Below are positions 1 through 8,666 of a DNA stretch of 64,000 nucleotides, piece after piece. The notes under the pieces were generated by a model. The model saw nothing but the letters and a program-made list of their open reading frames with translations. It made no database searches and was not told the DNA's origin. The DNA is from Paenibacillus dokdonensis (GTDB lineage: Bacteria > Bacillota > Bacilli > Paenibacillales > Paenibacillaceae). The position numbers were made by a program, and so were the translations under genes. Numbering within the stretch: the stretch's first letter is position 1; the number at the start of each line of letters is the position of its first letter. The DNA is taken from NCBI RefSeq assembly GCF_004916975.1, contig NZ_STGQ01000001.1, positions 3,589,674 through 3,653,673 of the forward strand, given 5' to 3'.

Positions 1-1150
1 GGTCGATCATGGTCAGGTCAGCAGGTGCTCCCTCTTCCATTCTTCCTGTATCCAGTCTGAACACCTTCGCAGGATCTGCGGTCATGCGGCGCACCAGCAA
101 GGAGAGATCCCAAAGCCCTGTTTGTACGAATTTGGTGTACAGGAGCGGGAAAGCTGTCTCGAAACCAACGATTCCGAAAGGCGCCATCTCCATCCCCTTC
201 GCTTTCTCTTCTTCTGTATGAGGGGCATGATCCGTTACGATGATGTCGAGCGTCCCATCCTGCAGAGCTTCGATACATGCCTCTACATCACGCGGAGAGC
301 GGAGCGGCGGATTCATTTTCCAGTTGGCATCCAAACCCGGAATGTCTTCATCAGAGAGCAGCAGATGATGCGGGCATACCTCTGCGGTCACGTTGATGCC
401 GATCGATTTGGCCTGACGGATGAGCCGGATGGATTGCTCCGTGCTGACATGGCATACATGGTAATGAACCCCTGTCGCTTCAGCGAGAAGGATATCACGT
501 CCGACATGGATAGCTTCCGACTCATTCGGAATTCCCACAAGTCCATGCTTCTCGGCAAATTTGCCTTCCGCGACACTTCCTCTCTCAACCAGAGAGTTAT
601 CCTCACAGTGTGCGATAACCGGCATATCCAGCTCAGCAGCCATCCGCATGGCATTTTTCATCATTTGCGCATTTTGTACGCCGACACCGTCATCGGTAAA
701 CCCGATCGCTCCGGCTGCCTTAAGCGCTGTAAAATCCGTCAGTTCCCGTCCCAGCTCTCTAACGGTGATCGCAGCATAAGGTAGGACCTTGACGAGTCCC
801 GCCTCTCGCGCCTTGTCCAGCACAAGCTGTACTGTATCCGGATTGTCTGTCACCGGTTTCGTATTCGGCATGCAGGCGATCGTTGTAAATCCGCCTTTAG
901 CAGCCGAACGGCTTCCGGATTCAATGGTTTCTTTATGTTCAAAGCCAGGCTCGCGCAAATGAACATGCATATCGATCAGGCCTGGTGTTACCAGTTTACC
1001 GGCGGCGTCAGTCACTTCAGCATCTTCCTGAGGCTTCCACTCGGAGTCTCCATCAATTAGTGTCCGGATCACTCCGTTTTCCAGAATGATATGTTTTTTC
1101 ACCAATTCACCTTGTTCGTTCAACACGCTTGCATTCGTAATAATGTGCAC
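1..1150 (-). CDS. pyrC: Dihydroorotase, 3' end cut by window edge
   Basis: Cytoplasmic zinc amidohydrolase of de novo pyrimidine synthesis that cyclises carbamoyl-aspartate to dihydroorotate. The reading frame stays open to the window edge, giving about 383 residues of an expected roughly 425. Visible family signatures are the metal-binding HVHLREPG near residue 60, the PNTKPVTDN stretch near 90, and the late DHAPHTEEEK motif near residue 305. The GTG start at 1150 is chosen because GGAGG lies 8 bases upstream and no better ATG exists. It is the third gene after pyrR and pyrB, 113 bases downstream of pyrB, so it most likely belongs to the PyrR-controlled operon. A possible extra promoter lies in that gap. 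Identification is very secure; only the C-terminus is unseen. Confidence 0.96.
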   Translation of the reverse strand, partial: MHIITNASVLNEQGELVKKHIILENGVIRTLIDGDSEWKPQEDAEVTDAAGKLVTPGLIDMHVHLREPGFEHKETIESGSRSAAKGGFTTIACMPNTKPVTDNPDTVQLVLDKAREAGLVKVLPYAAITVRELGRELTDFTALKAAGAIGFTDDGVGVQNAQMMKNAMRMAAELDMPVIAHCEDNSLVERGSVAEGKFAEKHGLVGIPNESEAIHVGRDILLAEATGVHYHVCHVSTEQSIRLIRQAKSIGINVTAEVCPHHLLLSDEDIPGLDANWKMNPPLRSPRDVEACIEALQDGTLDIIVTDHAPHTEEEKAKGMEMAPFGIVGFETAFPLLYTKFVQTGLWDLSLLVRRMTADPAKVFRLDTGRMEEGAPADLTMID

Positions 1151-1219
1151 GCTGTTTACCTCCGCTCGTTGATTGGCGCTGTGGCTTCCAATCTATTGTA
1201 TAATATTAATTCATATTTG

Positions 1220-1249
1220 TGTATATTTATTAGTACAATTACATGTAAA
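1220..1249 (-). promoter_or_regulatory. Possible internal promoter before pyrC
   Basis: On the minus strand TTTACA (1244-1249) and TATACA (1220-1225) are separated by 18 bases in an AT-rich 113-base gap between pyrB and pyrC. It resembles a sigma-A promoter, but AT-rich sequence gives such matches easily, so this is weak. No terminator or second PyrR binding loop is visible in the gap. Confidence 0.3.
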
Positions 1250-1263
1250 TTCTTTGCGGCAGT

Positions 1264-2172
1264 CTATTTTAACGCTCTTTCCATGACTGCCATCCGTACC
1301 GGAACCCCGTTGCTCATCTGCTTAAAGATGGCTGATTGTTCACATTCGACGAGTTCATCATCAATTTCAACATTTCTGTTCACCGGTGCCGGATGCATAA
1401 TCAATGTGTGCTTGGAAAGCTTTGATGCTCTCTCCACCGTTAATCCGTACTGGGCCCGGTATTCTTCAGCGGAATTCTGCATTCCTTTTTCATGGCGTTC
1501 AAGTTGAACCCGAAGCATCATGACCACATCAGATTTCAGAGCTTCTTCCATCGGGACGTACTTGGCGTATGGCTCAAGCTCTGGTGCAGCCATATTGCGC
1601 GGCGCGCAGAACTTGACTTCGGCGCCGAATTTTTGCAGGGCCCAGAGATCTGATCTTGCCACCCGGCTGTGTGATATGTCGCCGATGATGGAAACGCTCA
1701 GTCCCTGAAGGGTTCCGAACCTTTTTTTCATTGTGAAAAGATCCAGCAATGCTTGAGTCGGGTGTTCATTGTTTCCATCCCCCGCATTGATTAGCGGCAC
1801 CGATATCTTGCCCGCCAATTCTTCAAGTACGCCTGCAGGCTTCAGCCGGATGACGCCAGCGTCGATTCCCATGGATTCCAGTGTTTTTACCGTGTCGTAG
1901 ATCGACTCACCCTTTTCCACACTGGAAGCTGCTGCTGCAAAATTCAGGACCTGAGCACCAAGCCGCTTCTCCGCCATTTCGAAGGAAAATCGTGTTCTCG
2001 TGCTGTTTTCAAAAAACATGTTCGCTACAAAGCGGGAGCTCAGCACTGGTGTAACTTTTTCCTGCTGCGCTTCCCAGTAAGCAGCCCGATCCAGTATCGA
2101 TTCGATTTCACTGCGGCTGAGATCCTTCAGTCCGAGCAAGCTGCGTTCCTTAAGCTTCGTCATCGTCATCAT
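1264..2172 (-). CDS. pyrB: Aspartate carbamoyltransferase catalytic chain
   Basis: Catalyses carbamoyl phosphate plus aspartate to carbamoyl-aspartate, the committed step of pyrimidine synthesis, in the cytoplasm. At 302 residues it has the normal length of Bacillus-type ATCase, which works as a catalytic trimer without a regulatory chain. The carbamoyl phosphate loop FFENSTRTRFSFE lies near residues 53-65 and HPTQALLD near 137. The start at 2172 follows GGGAGGAG with about 8 bases spacing. It lies 2 bases after the pyrR stop, so the two are translated as one operon. No pyrP uracil permease gene sits between pyrR and pyrB, unlike B. subtilis. No pyrI regulatory chain is present. Confidence 0.97.
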   Translation of the reverse strand: MMTMTKLKERSLLGLKDLSRSEIESILDRAAYWEAQQEKVTPVLSSRFVANMFFENSTRTRFSFEMAEKRLGAQVLNFAAAASSVEKGESIYDTVKTLESMGIDAGVIRLKPAGVLEELAGKISVPLINAGDGNNEHPTQALLDLFTMKKRFGTLQGLSVSIIGDISHSRVARSDLWALQKFGAEVKFCAPRNMAAPELEPYAKYVPMEEALKSDVVMMLRVQLERHEKGMQNSAEEYRAQYGLTVERASKLSKHTLIMHPAPVNRNVEIDDELVECEQSAIFKQMSNGVPVRMAVMERALK

Positions 2173-2174
2173 GT

Positions 2175-2765
<591 letters not shown>

Positions 2766-2787
2766 CTACATTATCACCCGTGAACAA

Positions 2788-2962
2788 GCAAAAAACTCCT
2801 TGCCGCATTTGGCAAGGAGTTAACGTCGCTAGACATCATGTTACACAGAGATATCCTTTCGGGTCCGCACAAAAGAAGACATGCGCATGCCGCGAAAGTG
2901 AACCTCGGTTCACGTTACCTTGCCAGTCTCACGGGACTGAATTAAAGGTGCATATTTAACTA
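2788..2962 (-). promoter_or_regulatory. PyrR-dependent attenuator leader
   Basis: The untranslated leader between the pyr promoter and pyrR contains a hairpin CAGTCCCGTGAGACTG (2924-2939, minus strand) that matches the PyrR binding loop consensus. Directly after it TGGCAAGG can pair with the 5' arm of a strong terminator at 2794-2821 (11-bp stem, 6-base loop, then six T). The antiterminator pairing and the PyrR-stabilised hairpin share bases, so they are mutually exclusive. This is the classical arrangement: PyrR plus UMP frees the terminator. A further small inverted repeat GTGAACCGAGGTTCAC sits at 2899-2914. Confidence 0.92.
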
Positions 2963-2968
2963 CAGAGA

Positions 2969-2997
2969 ATTATGACAGACGGGCCTTACAATGTCAA
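2969..2997 (-). promoter_or_regulatory. Sigma-A promoter of the pyr operon
   Basis: On the minus strand a perfect -35 TTGACA (2992-2997) and -10 CATAAT (2969-2974) are spaced by 17 bases. It lies about 235 bases before pyrR and just upstream of the PyrR binding loop, as expected for an attenuated leader. It also lies just beyond the tatA stop codon. Confidence 0.85.
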
Positions 2998-3027
2998 CAG
3001 GCGCTGATCATTTCAAGGCATGGAAAT

Positions 3028-3282
3028 TTATTCCGGAAGATTTCGAGACGGCTGCGCATCTGTCTGTGCTGCAGCGGCTGCAGGCTGTTCCGTTTTCCGA
3101 ACGGTTTGCGGGCTGCTTGAGGATTGTGGAGAATCACCAAATATCTCATTCATTTCCCTCTTCACCTCACGCAGCGTCTTTCCTGCGGCGCGGCCCAGTC
3201 CGGGCAGCTTATTCGGTCCAAACAGCAACAGAGCCAACAGCGCCAGAAGAATGAACCCCGGTGCACCAATATCGCTTAACAT
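3028..3282 (-). CDS. tatA: Sec-independent (Tat) translocase subunit TatA
   Basis: Small membrane protein that oligomerises to form the conducting element for folded twin-arginine substrates. The 84-residue product has one N-terminal membrane helix (about residues 5-20), the conserved FGPNKLP hinge, an amphipathic helix starting GLGRAAGKTLREVKRE, and a disordered Ala/Gln/Ser tail. It follows tatC, making a minimal two-component TatAC system of the Gram-positive kind with no tatB. The start is uncertain: ATG 3282 has GGAGG 13 bases upstream, while an in-frame TTG at 3291 has the same site only 4 bases away. The pyr promoter begins right after its stop. Confidence 0.93.
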   Translation of the reverse strand: MLSDIGAPGFILLALLALLLFGPNKLPGLGRAAGKTLREVKREMNEIFGDSPQSSSSPQTVRKTEQPAAAAAQTDAQPSRNLPE

Positions 3283-3342
3283 GTTGTTCAATAAACCTCC
3301 TTCATCAAAGCAGATCCTGTATCTTATAGGCTTGTCTGTTGC

Positions 3343-4116
3343 TTATACCGCCCCATAGTTCATCCCGTCATCATATTTCGTATCCAGTCGCTGCTGCTTG
3401 CGGTAAACGACACGGGACATGAGCACACTGACTTCATACAAGATGATAAAAGGTACGGAAACGGAAATATGCGAGAAAAACTCCGGCGGAGATATCATAC
3501 ATGCGATGAGTACCAGCACCATATAAGCAACTTTACGCATTTTCCCAAGCTTGGCCGGATTCAAAATACGAAGCCTTGTCAGAAACATTGCAATAACCGG
3601 CAGCTCGAAGGCAAGAGAAACTGGCACTACAATATTGGTCAGGAAAGAAAAATACTGTGCAATGCCATATGTTTCAACCAGTCCCAGGTTTTTCGTTGTA
3701 TCCGTCGTAAATCTGAATGCCATCGGAAACACCACGAAATACGCGAAAACGAATCCGACGATCACCAGAACAAATGCAACAGGAATATACTTGAGCGCAG
3801 CCAACCGCTCATCCTTACGCAATCCTTTTTTAACAAATCCCCATACCTGGAACAACGTGAATGGAACAGCTACAATCATCGACAGTGCCGCTGAGAGATA
3901 CATATAGATTTTTATTCCGTCGAAGGGGCTAAAAGCATTCCAGGCTATAAGTGAAGCAGGAGGCCGACTTTTCAGAAAATGCAGTACATCCCCTGTAAAA
4001 AACATGGCCGTAATCATCGAAACCAGAAAAACAGCGAGAATCCAGAACAACCTTTTCCGAAGCTCGGATAGATGTTCCACATATAAAGACCAGTTCAAAC
4101 GGTTAAGCAGGTTCAT
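3343..4116 (-). CDS. tatC: Sec-independent (Tat) translocase subunit TatC
   Basis: Polytopic membrane receptor for twin-arginine signal peptides. The 257-residue protein has the family's N-terminal HLSELRKRLFW signature (residues 15-25) and six predicted hydrophobic segments, with the typical central FPMAFRF region and a terminal basic tail. It lies 51 bases upstream of tatA, and the two probably form one transcript. No Tat substrate gene is adjacent, so the cargo cannot be inferred from context. Confidence 0.95.
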   Translation of the reverse strand: MNLLNRLNWSLYVEHLSELRKRLFWILAVFLVSMITAMFFTGDVLHFLKSRPPASLIAWNAFSPFDGIKIYMYLSAALSMIVAVPFTLFQVWGFVKKGLRKDERLAALKYIPVAFVLVIVGFVFAYFVVFPMAFRFTTDTTKNLGLVETYGIAQYFSFLTNIVVPVSLAFELPVIAMFLTRLRILNPAKLGKMRKVAYMVLVLIACMISPPEFFSHISVSVPFIILYEVSVLMSRVVYRKQQRLDTKYDDGMNYGAV

Positions 4117-4183
4117 CAGCTCCTGTATTCATAAACATATGTCATTTCTATACATACCACTTTACCATTTCTGTCTCTAAAAA

Positions 4184-4825
4184 TCACGAATTCCTTCTCA
4201 TTCTTGCAAGCCGCTCCATTACCATACGGACAGCAATCGCATCATCGATATATCCAAAAGGAAAACTGAAGTCAGGAATAATATCCGCCGATAGTACAAA
4301 GTACAAAAGCGCACTGCCAATGACATGCTGCTCTGCCGCAGGCAGATTCCCTGAAGCGTACTCATCATATAAATCCCTCAATTGGTCAATGTAATATCCT
4401 GCACTCCGCAAATGATCCAGCTTGGGCAGAAACGACTTTTCGATCATGTCCCTGCCTTCCTCAGTCTGTGCGTAAGCCTCATATTTATCCAGTTCCTTGC
4501 GAATCTGACCGGCCATATCCTCTACGTTAACACCGATCCCTTGCAGGGCATCTCTCAGCTCGGTGATACCGTCCTTTTCTTCCAAGGATTCCAGCCCGGC
4601 AGCGGCCAGCAGCTCAATCAGTGGTATCCCCAGATGCTGTGAGAACAAGTTGAGATGCTCGAGCCTTGGCTGCTGCTTGCCGTTTACAATTCTTGAAATG
4701 GACGCTGTATCCATTCCTATTGTTCCGCTCAGTTTTCGCATCGACATCGATTTGGCCGTCAATGCTGATTTAATTAGCAGGCCAAGCCTGTTTTGCTCTT
4801 TAATCTGCTCTCCATCAGAAGCCAC
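4184..4825 (-). CDS. Xre-type HTH regulator fused to a DUF1232 (YkvA-like) domain
   Basis: About 213 residues. The N-terminal part is a helix-turn-helix domain (SMRKLSGTIGMDTASISRIV, roughly residues 27-46, then NGKQQPR), typical of Xre/Cro DNA-binding proteins. A helical linker follows, and the C-terminal part carries the DUF1232 core with the motif YFVLSADIIPD and GYIDDAIAV, a membrane-associated-looking segment found in YkvA proteins of unknown function. A GTG at 4825 is preferred because a G-rich AGAGGCGGTGGG precedes it; ATG 4849 and a longer frame to 4918 are possible. It sits alone upstream of tatC with its own likely promoter. The DNA-binding part is clear, the target and the DUF1232 role are not known. 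Confidence 0.8.
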   Translation of the reverse strand: MASDGEQIKEQNRLGLLIKSALTAKSMSMRKLSGTIGMDTASISRIVNGKQQPRLEHLNLFSQHLGIPLIELLAAAGLESLEEKDGITELRDALQGIGVNVEDMAGQIRKELDKYEAYAQTEEGRDMIEKSFLPKLDHLRSAGYYIDQLRDLYDEYASGNLPAAEQHVIGSALLYFVLSADIIPDFSFPFGYIDDAIAVRMVMERLARMRRNS

Positions 4826-4979
4826 AATCCCACCGCCTCTTTTATTCATCTCATAATCATATTGCATATATATCAACAGTATATGATCCAAACCGTCACT
4901 TTTTCTCAACATCCTCAATAAGATATATGAGGAATTTGCAAATACCTGAATTCATCTTCGACAAGGAGAGTGCTCAACA

Positions 4980-5588
4980 ATGATTGCACCATGGTTATAA
5001 TCCATTTCTATTGCCCTTGCTTCCAATCTGGATAATGCAGGTGTTGGTGCTGCTTATGGCATGAGAAAAATAAAGATCCCTTTTCTGGCAAGCACGGTGA
5101 TTGCTTTCATGGGGTTTCTGCTCACATTGATCGGCGGTCTGTTCGGGCAAGTCATTGCCCTTTGGATTCCTTCTATGGTTTGTAATATCATCGGTATGGT
5201 CATTCTCGTCGTCATTTGTCTTTGGGTGATGCTGCAGCCCTTCCTGACGCAGAAACAGATGAAGAAAGAAACTTCCCCTGGATTGATTAAGGAAATTCTG
5301 AAGAATCCGGAAGCTGCTGATATTAACCAGTCCCAGTCCGTTGATTTCAAGGAATCCATCATTCTCGGCATTGCCCTCTCCATTAACAACCTCGCCGGGG
5401 GATTCGATGCAGGCATCACTCATATTAATATATGGGAAACCTCTTTGTTCTCGGGAGCATTCAGCTTCATCTGTATCGGTATCTGTTCGCTGCTCGGGCG
5501 CAAAATAGCCGGTGATCGCTTGGGACGTAACGCCAGCTGGATCGCCGGACTCATCCTCATCATTATCGGACTCCATCAGGTAATTTAA
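4980..5588 (+). pseudogene. ytaF: YtaF-family sporulation membrane protein with in-frame stop at codon 7
   Basis: Homologue of YtaF, a MntP-like small membrane protein linked to sporulation. An ATG at 4980 follows AAGGAG at about 11 bases, and six codons later there is TAA (4998-5000). The same frame then continues without interruption through SISIALASNLDNAGVGAAYG, which is the conserved first helix of the family, into a 175-residue membrane protein with the second repeat half (SINNLAGGFDAG, near residue 110 after 5061). So the ribosome site, start and rest of the gene are all in one frame and only the stop is wrong. Either this is a nonsense mutation, a sequence error, or translation restarts at ATG 5061, which would lose the first helix and its LDN motif. 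Confidence 0.72.
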
Positions 5589-5630
5589 CGATCCTTCCTC
5601 TCAGGCACGGTATCATATAACCAGATAAAT

Positions 5631-5670
5631 AAACGGGCAGCCTAAGAATACATCCTCGGGCTGCCCGTTT
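5631..5670. terminator. Bidirectional terminator between ytaF and dapL
   Basis: AAACGGGCAGCC (5631-5642) and GGCTGCCCGTTT (5659-5670) form a 12-bp perfect stem, with A-rich and T-rich flanks on both sides. It lies between convergent genes and can stop both. Confidence 0.85.
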
Positions 5671-5675
5671 TCCAA

Positions 5676-6929
5676 TTAAAATTCAAATTTAACATCACTC
5701 AAACGGTTCTTGATTTCATTGATTACGCGCTTCTCGTCTTCTTCCCCATTTGCAATGAAGGTTACGGAGAAGCGCACGAAGTGGCCGGCATCATCCCATG
5801 GCACGCTGGAAATCAGCTTTTCGCGGATCAGGAACTGGGAGAAGTCCTCGCCTGATTCAAAACGGATGCCGTCTTTGATTCCTTTTGGGGCTTCCACATA
5901 CAGGAAGAAAGACCCTTTCGGTTTCTCAGCCTTAAAGCCCAGCTCGTTCAGAACCGCTACCAGCATTTCATGACGACGGGAGTATTTGGCTGCAATCTTC
6001 TCTGTAATTTGCGGATTGTACAAACCATATGCCGCTGCTTTTTGAATCGCGATGAATTGTCCGGAATCATTGTTATCCTTCACATCGCCAAATGCTTTTA
6101 CCACAAGCGGGTTACCTGCGATAAAACCAATCCGCCAGCCAGTCAGATTATAGGATTTGGACAGGGAATGAAGCTCTACACCCACGTCCTTAGCACCCAG
6201 AACAGACAGGAAGCTGAGCGGCTTCAGACCATCATATGTCAATGCTGCGTATGGGGCGTCATGGACGATCACAACATCATGCTTCTTAGCCCAGACAACA
6301 ACCTCGTTGAAGAACTCCGCTGTTGCACTTGCACCAGTCGGGTTATTCGGGTAATTCAGGTAAAAAAGCTTGGCGCGTTTAGCAATCTCTTCGGGAATCG
6401 AGTTCAAGTCAGGCAGGAAATTATTCTCCTTCTTAAGCTCAACGTTGTATACTTCACCGCCCAAGTACTTGGTGTGGGTTCCCATTACCGGATAGCCCGG
6501 AACAGTCATTATTGTAACATCCCCCGGATTGATAAAGCATGAAGGAAGCATAGCAAGTGCCGGTTTGGATCCGATGGAATGCAGCACTTCATTCTCAGGG
6601 TCAATTCCCTCGACGCCAAACACTTCTTTTAAATAATAAGCTGCCGCATCCTTGAATTCGGTGATGCCATTATCCGCATATCCGCGGTTCTCAGGCTTGG
6701 CCGCTTCTTCCGCAAGCTTAGCGACGATTCCGGCATCCGCCATCTCATCAGGTTCACCTACCCCAAGATCGATCAGTTCGACCTCCGGAAAGTCCTTTTT
6801 GGCTTGCGCCTTAGCGCGTTTGATTTTTTCAAACTTGTAGATCGCCGTATCTTTACCGTAATTGGAACCGCCAATCCGGTCCGCAAAATTGTTCTGGATA
6901 TACGTATTTTGATATTGTTCGATATTCAT
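5676..6929 (-). CDS. dapL: LL-diaminopimelate aminotransferase
   Basis: PLP enzyme that makes LL-diaminopimelate from tetrahydrodipicolinate and glutamate in one step, bypassing the acetylase route. The product of 417 residues is a class I/II aminotransferase with the PLP lysine in SLSKSYNLTGWRIGF (near residue 258), the LNYPNNPTGA motif near 194, and the PLP-phosphate region GSKPALAML near 119. The start at 6929 is preferred since GGGAG lies about 11 bases upstream; the ATG at 6941 directly abuts that site. DapL matches members of this N-terminus (MNIEQYQNTYIQNNFADR). It supplies the DAP used by MurE, which is encoded in the same window. A related name, generic aminotransferase, cannot be fully excluded from sequence alone. 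Confidence 0.85.
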   Translation of the reverse strand: MNIEQYQNTYIQNNFADRIGGSNYGKDTAIYKFEKIKRAKAQAKKDFPEVELIDLGVGEPDEMADAGIVAKLAEEAAKPENRGYADNGITEFKDAAAYYLKEVFGVEGIDPENEVLHSIGSKPALAMLPSCFINPGDVTIMTVPGYPVMGTHTKYLGGEVYNVELKKENNFLPDLNSIPEEIAKRAKLFYLNYPNNPTGASATAEFFNEVVVWAKKHDVVIVHDAPYAALTYDGLKPLSFLSVLGAKDVGVELHSLSKSYNLTGWRIGFIAGNPLVVKAFGDVKDNNDSGQFIAIQKAAAYGLYNPQITEKIAAKYSRRHEMLVAVLNELGFKAEKPKGSFFLYVEAPKGIKDGIRFESGEDFSQFLIREKLISSVPWDDAGHFVRFSVTFIANGEEDEKRVINEIKNRLSDVKFEF

Positions 6930-6978
6930 GTATTGGTTCATCTCCCATTTAGGCAAAATTCTACCCTAAATATGAAGG

Positions 6979-7003
6979 AATCCATGGCTGAAAGCCATGG
7001 ATT
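6979..7003. repeat. 11-bp perfect hairpin between rluD and dapL
   Basis: AATCCATGGCT (6979-6989) and AGCCATGGATT (6993-7003) form a perfect stem with a 3-base loop. On the minus strand only a weakly T-rich sequence follows, so it may be a weak terminator of the lspA-rluD operon or an RNA-stabilising hairpin. Confidence 0.5.
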
Positions 7004-7025
7004 AATTATCGTATCATTTGTACTT

Positions 7026-7949
7026 TCACCGACTGCGCAAATTTACAAGCAGTTCTTCTATGTCAGAGGGTACCGGAGCCATAAATTCCATATACTCACC
7101 GCTGGACGGATGTACAAAACCGAGCGTCTTAGCATGCAGGGCTTGTCCATTCATTTTGATGCCTTTACTGCGTCCATAGACCGGGTCACCAACAAGCGGA
7201 TGACCAATAAATTTCATATGGACACGAATCTGATGAGTCCGTCCCGTCTCAAGCTGCAGCTCAAGCAGAGTGTATTCACCGAAGCGCTCCAGCACTGCAA
7301 AATGCGTAACCGCATGCTTGCTGTTTCTTTCCGAAACGGTAAACATTTTGCGGTCCTGAGGATCACGGCCGATCGGCGCATCAACAGTCCCTTGATCATG
7401 GCTCACATTCCCGTGTACAAGAGCGACATATCTGCGTGTAACCGTGTGCTCCTTCAGTTGGGCGGCAAGTGAAGCATGCGCCTTGTCATTTTTGGCAGCC
7501 ATCATCAGACCCGATGTATCCTTGTCAATCCGGTGAACGATACCGGGGCGTAGCTCCCCGTTGATACCCGATAAATCTTTGCAATGATACATCAACGCGT
7601 TAACAAGCGTTCCCGAAGAATGTCCGGGAGCCGGATGTACAACTATACCTCTTGGCTTGTTTACCACGATAACATCACTGTCTTCATAAGCGACATCAAG
7701 CTTAATATCTTCCGGTACAATTTCCACAACGGATGGTTCAGGCACCGTCACTTCGAGATGATCCCCTTCTGCCAGCTTGTAATTGGATTTAACAGAATGT
7801 CCATTTACCTTGACATGGCCAGAGGTGATCCACAGCTGTACCTGAGATCTGGAGATCTCATCTTCCCAGGATTCCGTGATATATTTATCAATCCGATCCC
7901 TGGCATAAGCCTGGTCGATCACCCACTCCCTGATTTCGGTTTCACTCAC
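7026..7949 (-). CDS. rluD: RluA-family 23S rRNA pseudouridine synthase (RluD-like)
   Basis: Converts specific uridines to pseudouridine in rRNA. At 307 residues it has an N-terminal S4 RNA-binding domain (ISRSQVQLWITSGHVKVNG, roughly residues 33-51) and the catalytic domain with HRIDKDTSGL, whose Asp is the active-site residue, near residue 139. The motif RTHQIRVHM is near 239. The gene overlaps the lspA stop by 4 bases (ATGA), so the two are translationally coupled, the same lspA-rluD pairing seen in Bacillus (yabO/ylyB type). The exact rRNA target, RluD or another RluA paralogue, is not decidable here. Confidence 0.93.
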   Translation of the reverse strand: MSETEIREWVIDQAYARDRIDKYITESWEDEISRSQVQLWITSGHVKVNGHSVKSNYKLAEGDHLEVTVPEPSVVEIVPEDIKLDVAYEDSDVIVVNKPRGIVVHPAPGHSSGTLVNALMYHCKDLSGINGELRPGIVHRIDKDTSGLMMAAKNDKAHASLAAQLKEHTVTRRYVALVHGNVSHDQGTVDAPIGRDPQDRKMFTVSERNSKHAVTHFAVLERFGEYTLLELQLETGRTHQIRVHMKFIGHPLVGDPVYGRSKGIKMNGQALHAKTLGFVHPSSGEYMEFMAPVPSDIEELLVNLRSR

Positions 7950-8443
7950 ACGATTTCATTCCCTTCCTCGCTCTTGCTCTCTGGTGTTGTTTTGTTCAAA
8001 TCAATCAATGAATCCAAAATAATTAGCGCGACGCCGATCACAATACAGGAGTCCGCAATGTTGAAGATTGGAAACGTATAGCTCCCGAAATTCAACATCA
8101 AAAAGTCCACCACTTCCCCATTCAAAGCCCGGTCGAGGAAATTGCCAACGGCTCCTCCCAATACGAGACTCAGGGCAATTGGAAGCAGTTTGCGCGAAGA
8201 GGATTTTCTCACTCTTTGCATGTACCAGATAATAGCAACGACCACAAACACGGTAACGATAATAAAAAACCATCTTTGGTTCGGAAGAATACCGAATGCA
8301 GCACCATTGTTGCGGCTGGAGGTAATCAGGAAAAAGTTACCTATAACAGGTATTTCTTGACCGATCTCCAGTTGTTTGGCAATCATAAATTTCGTTCCTT
8401 GATCCACTAAAAATGCAATTAAAGCGAGTATGTAGTACCACAC
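7946..8443 (-). CDS. lspA: Lipoprotein signal peptidase (signal peptidase II)
   Basis: Membrane aspartyl protease that cleaves prolipoproteins before the lipidated cysteine. The 165-residue protein has four hydrophobic segments and both catalytic-Asp motifs: GNFLDRALNGEVVDF (near residue 100) and FNIADSCIVIG (near 128). The start is a GTG at 8443 with GGAG about 12 bases upstream. It processes lipoproteins such as OppA and YlaJ encoded elsewhere in this window. Its end overlaps the pseudouridine synthase gene. Confidence 0.96.
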   Translation of the reverse strand: MWYYILALIAFLVDQGTKFMIAKQLEIGQEIPVIGNFFLITSSRNNGAAFGILPNQRWFFIIVTVFVVVAIIWYMQRVRKSSSRKLLPIALSLVLGGAVGNFLDRALNGEVVDFLMLNFGSYTFPIFNIADSCIVIGVALIILDSLIDLNKTTPESKSEEGNEIV

Positions 8444-8666
8444 AGCACCAAGTCACTCCGTTCTTATCATTTAGACCATCTGGATTGAAGGCTTCATATC
8501 ATGTAAAGACCTGTATATTGTAGCACAGCACGTCAGAAATCGTCCATTAACGTCCAGCCCCGAGAAGATTTTCCTCATCTAAAACCCTTGCGTTCCGCAC
8601 ATTCTAAGATTGAAGGAATTGTCTTAAGCGGCATTGTGCGCCGCAAAAGGAAAGGGGCTAATATCC

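Noticed and set aside
4849..4918. Longer N-terminus of the HTH-DUF1232 gene
   Set aside because: The added residues are not conserved-looking, and no ribosome site precedes those starts.
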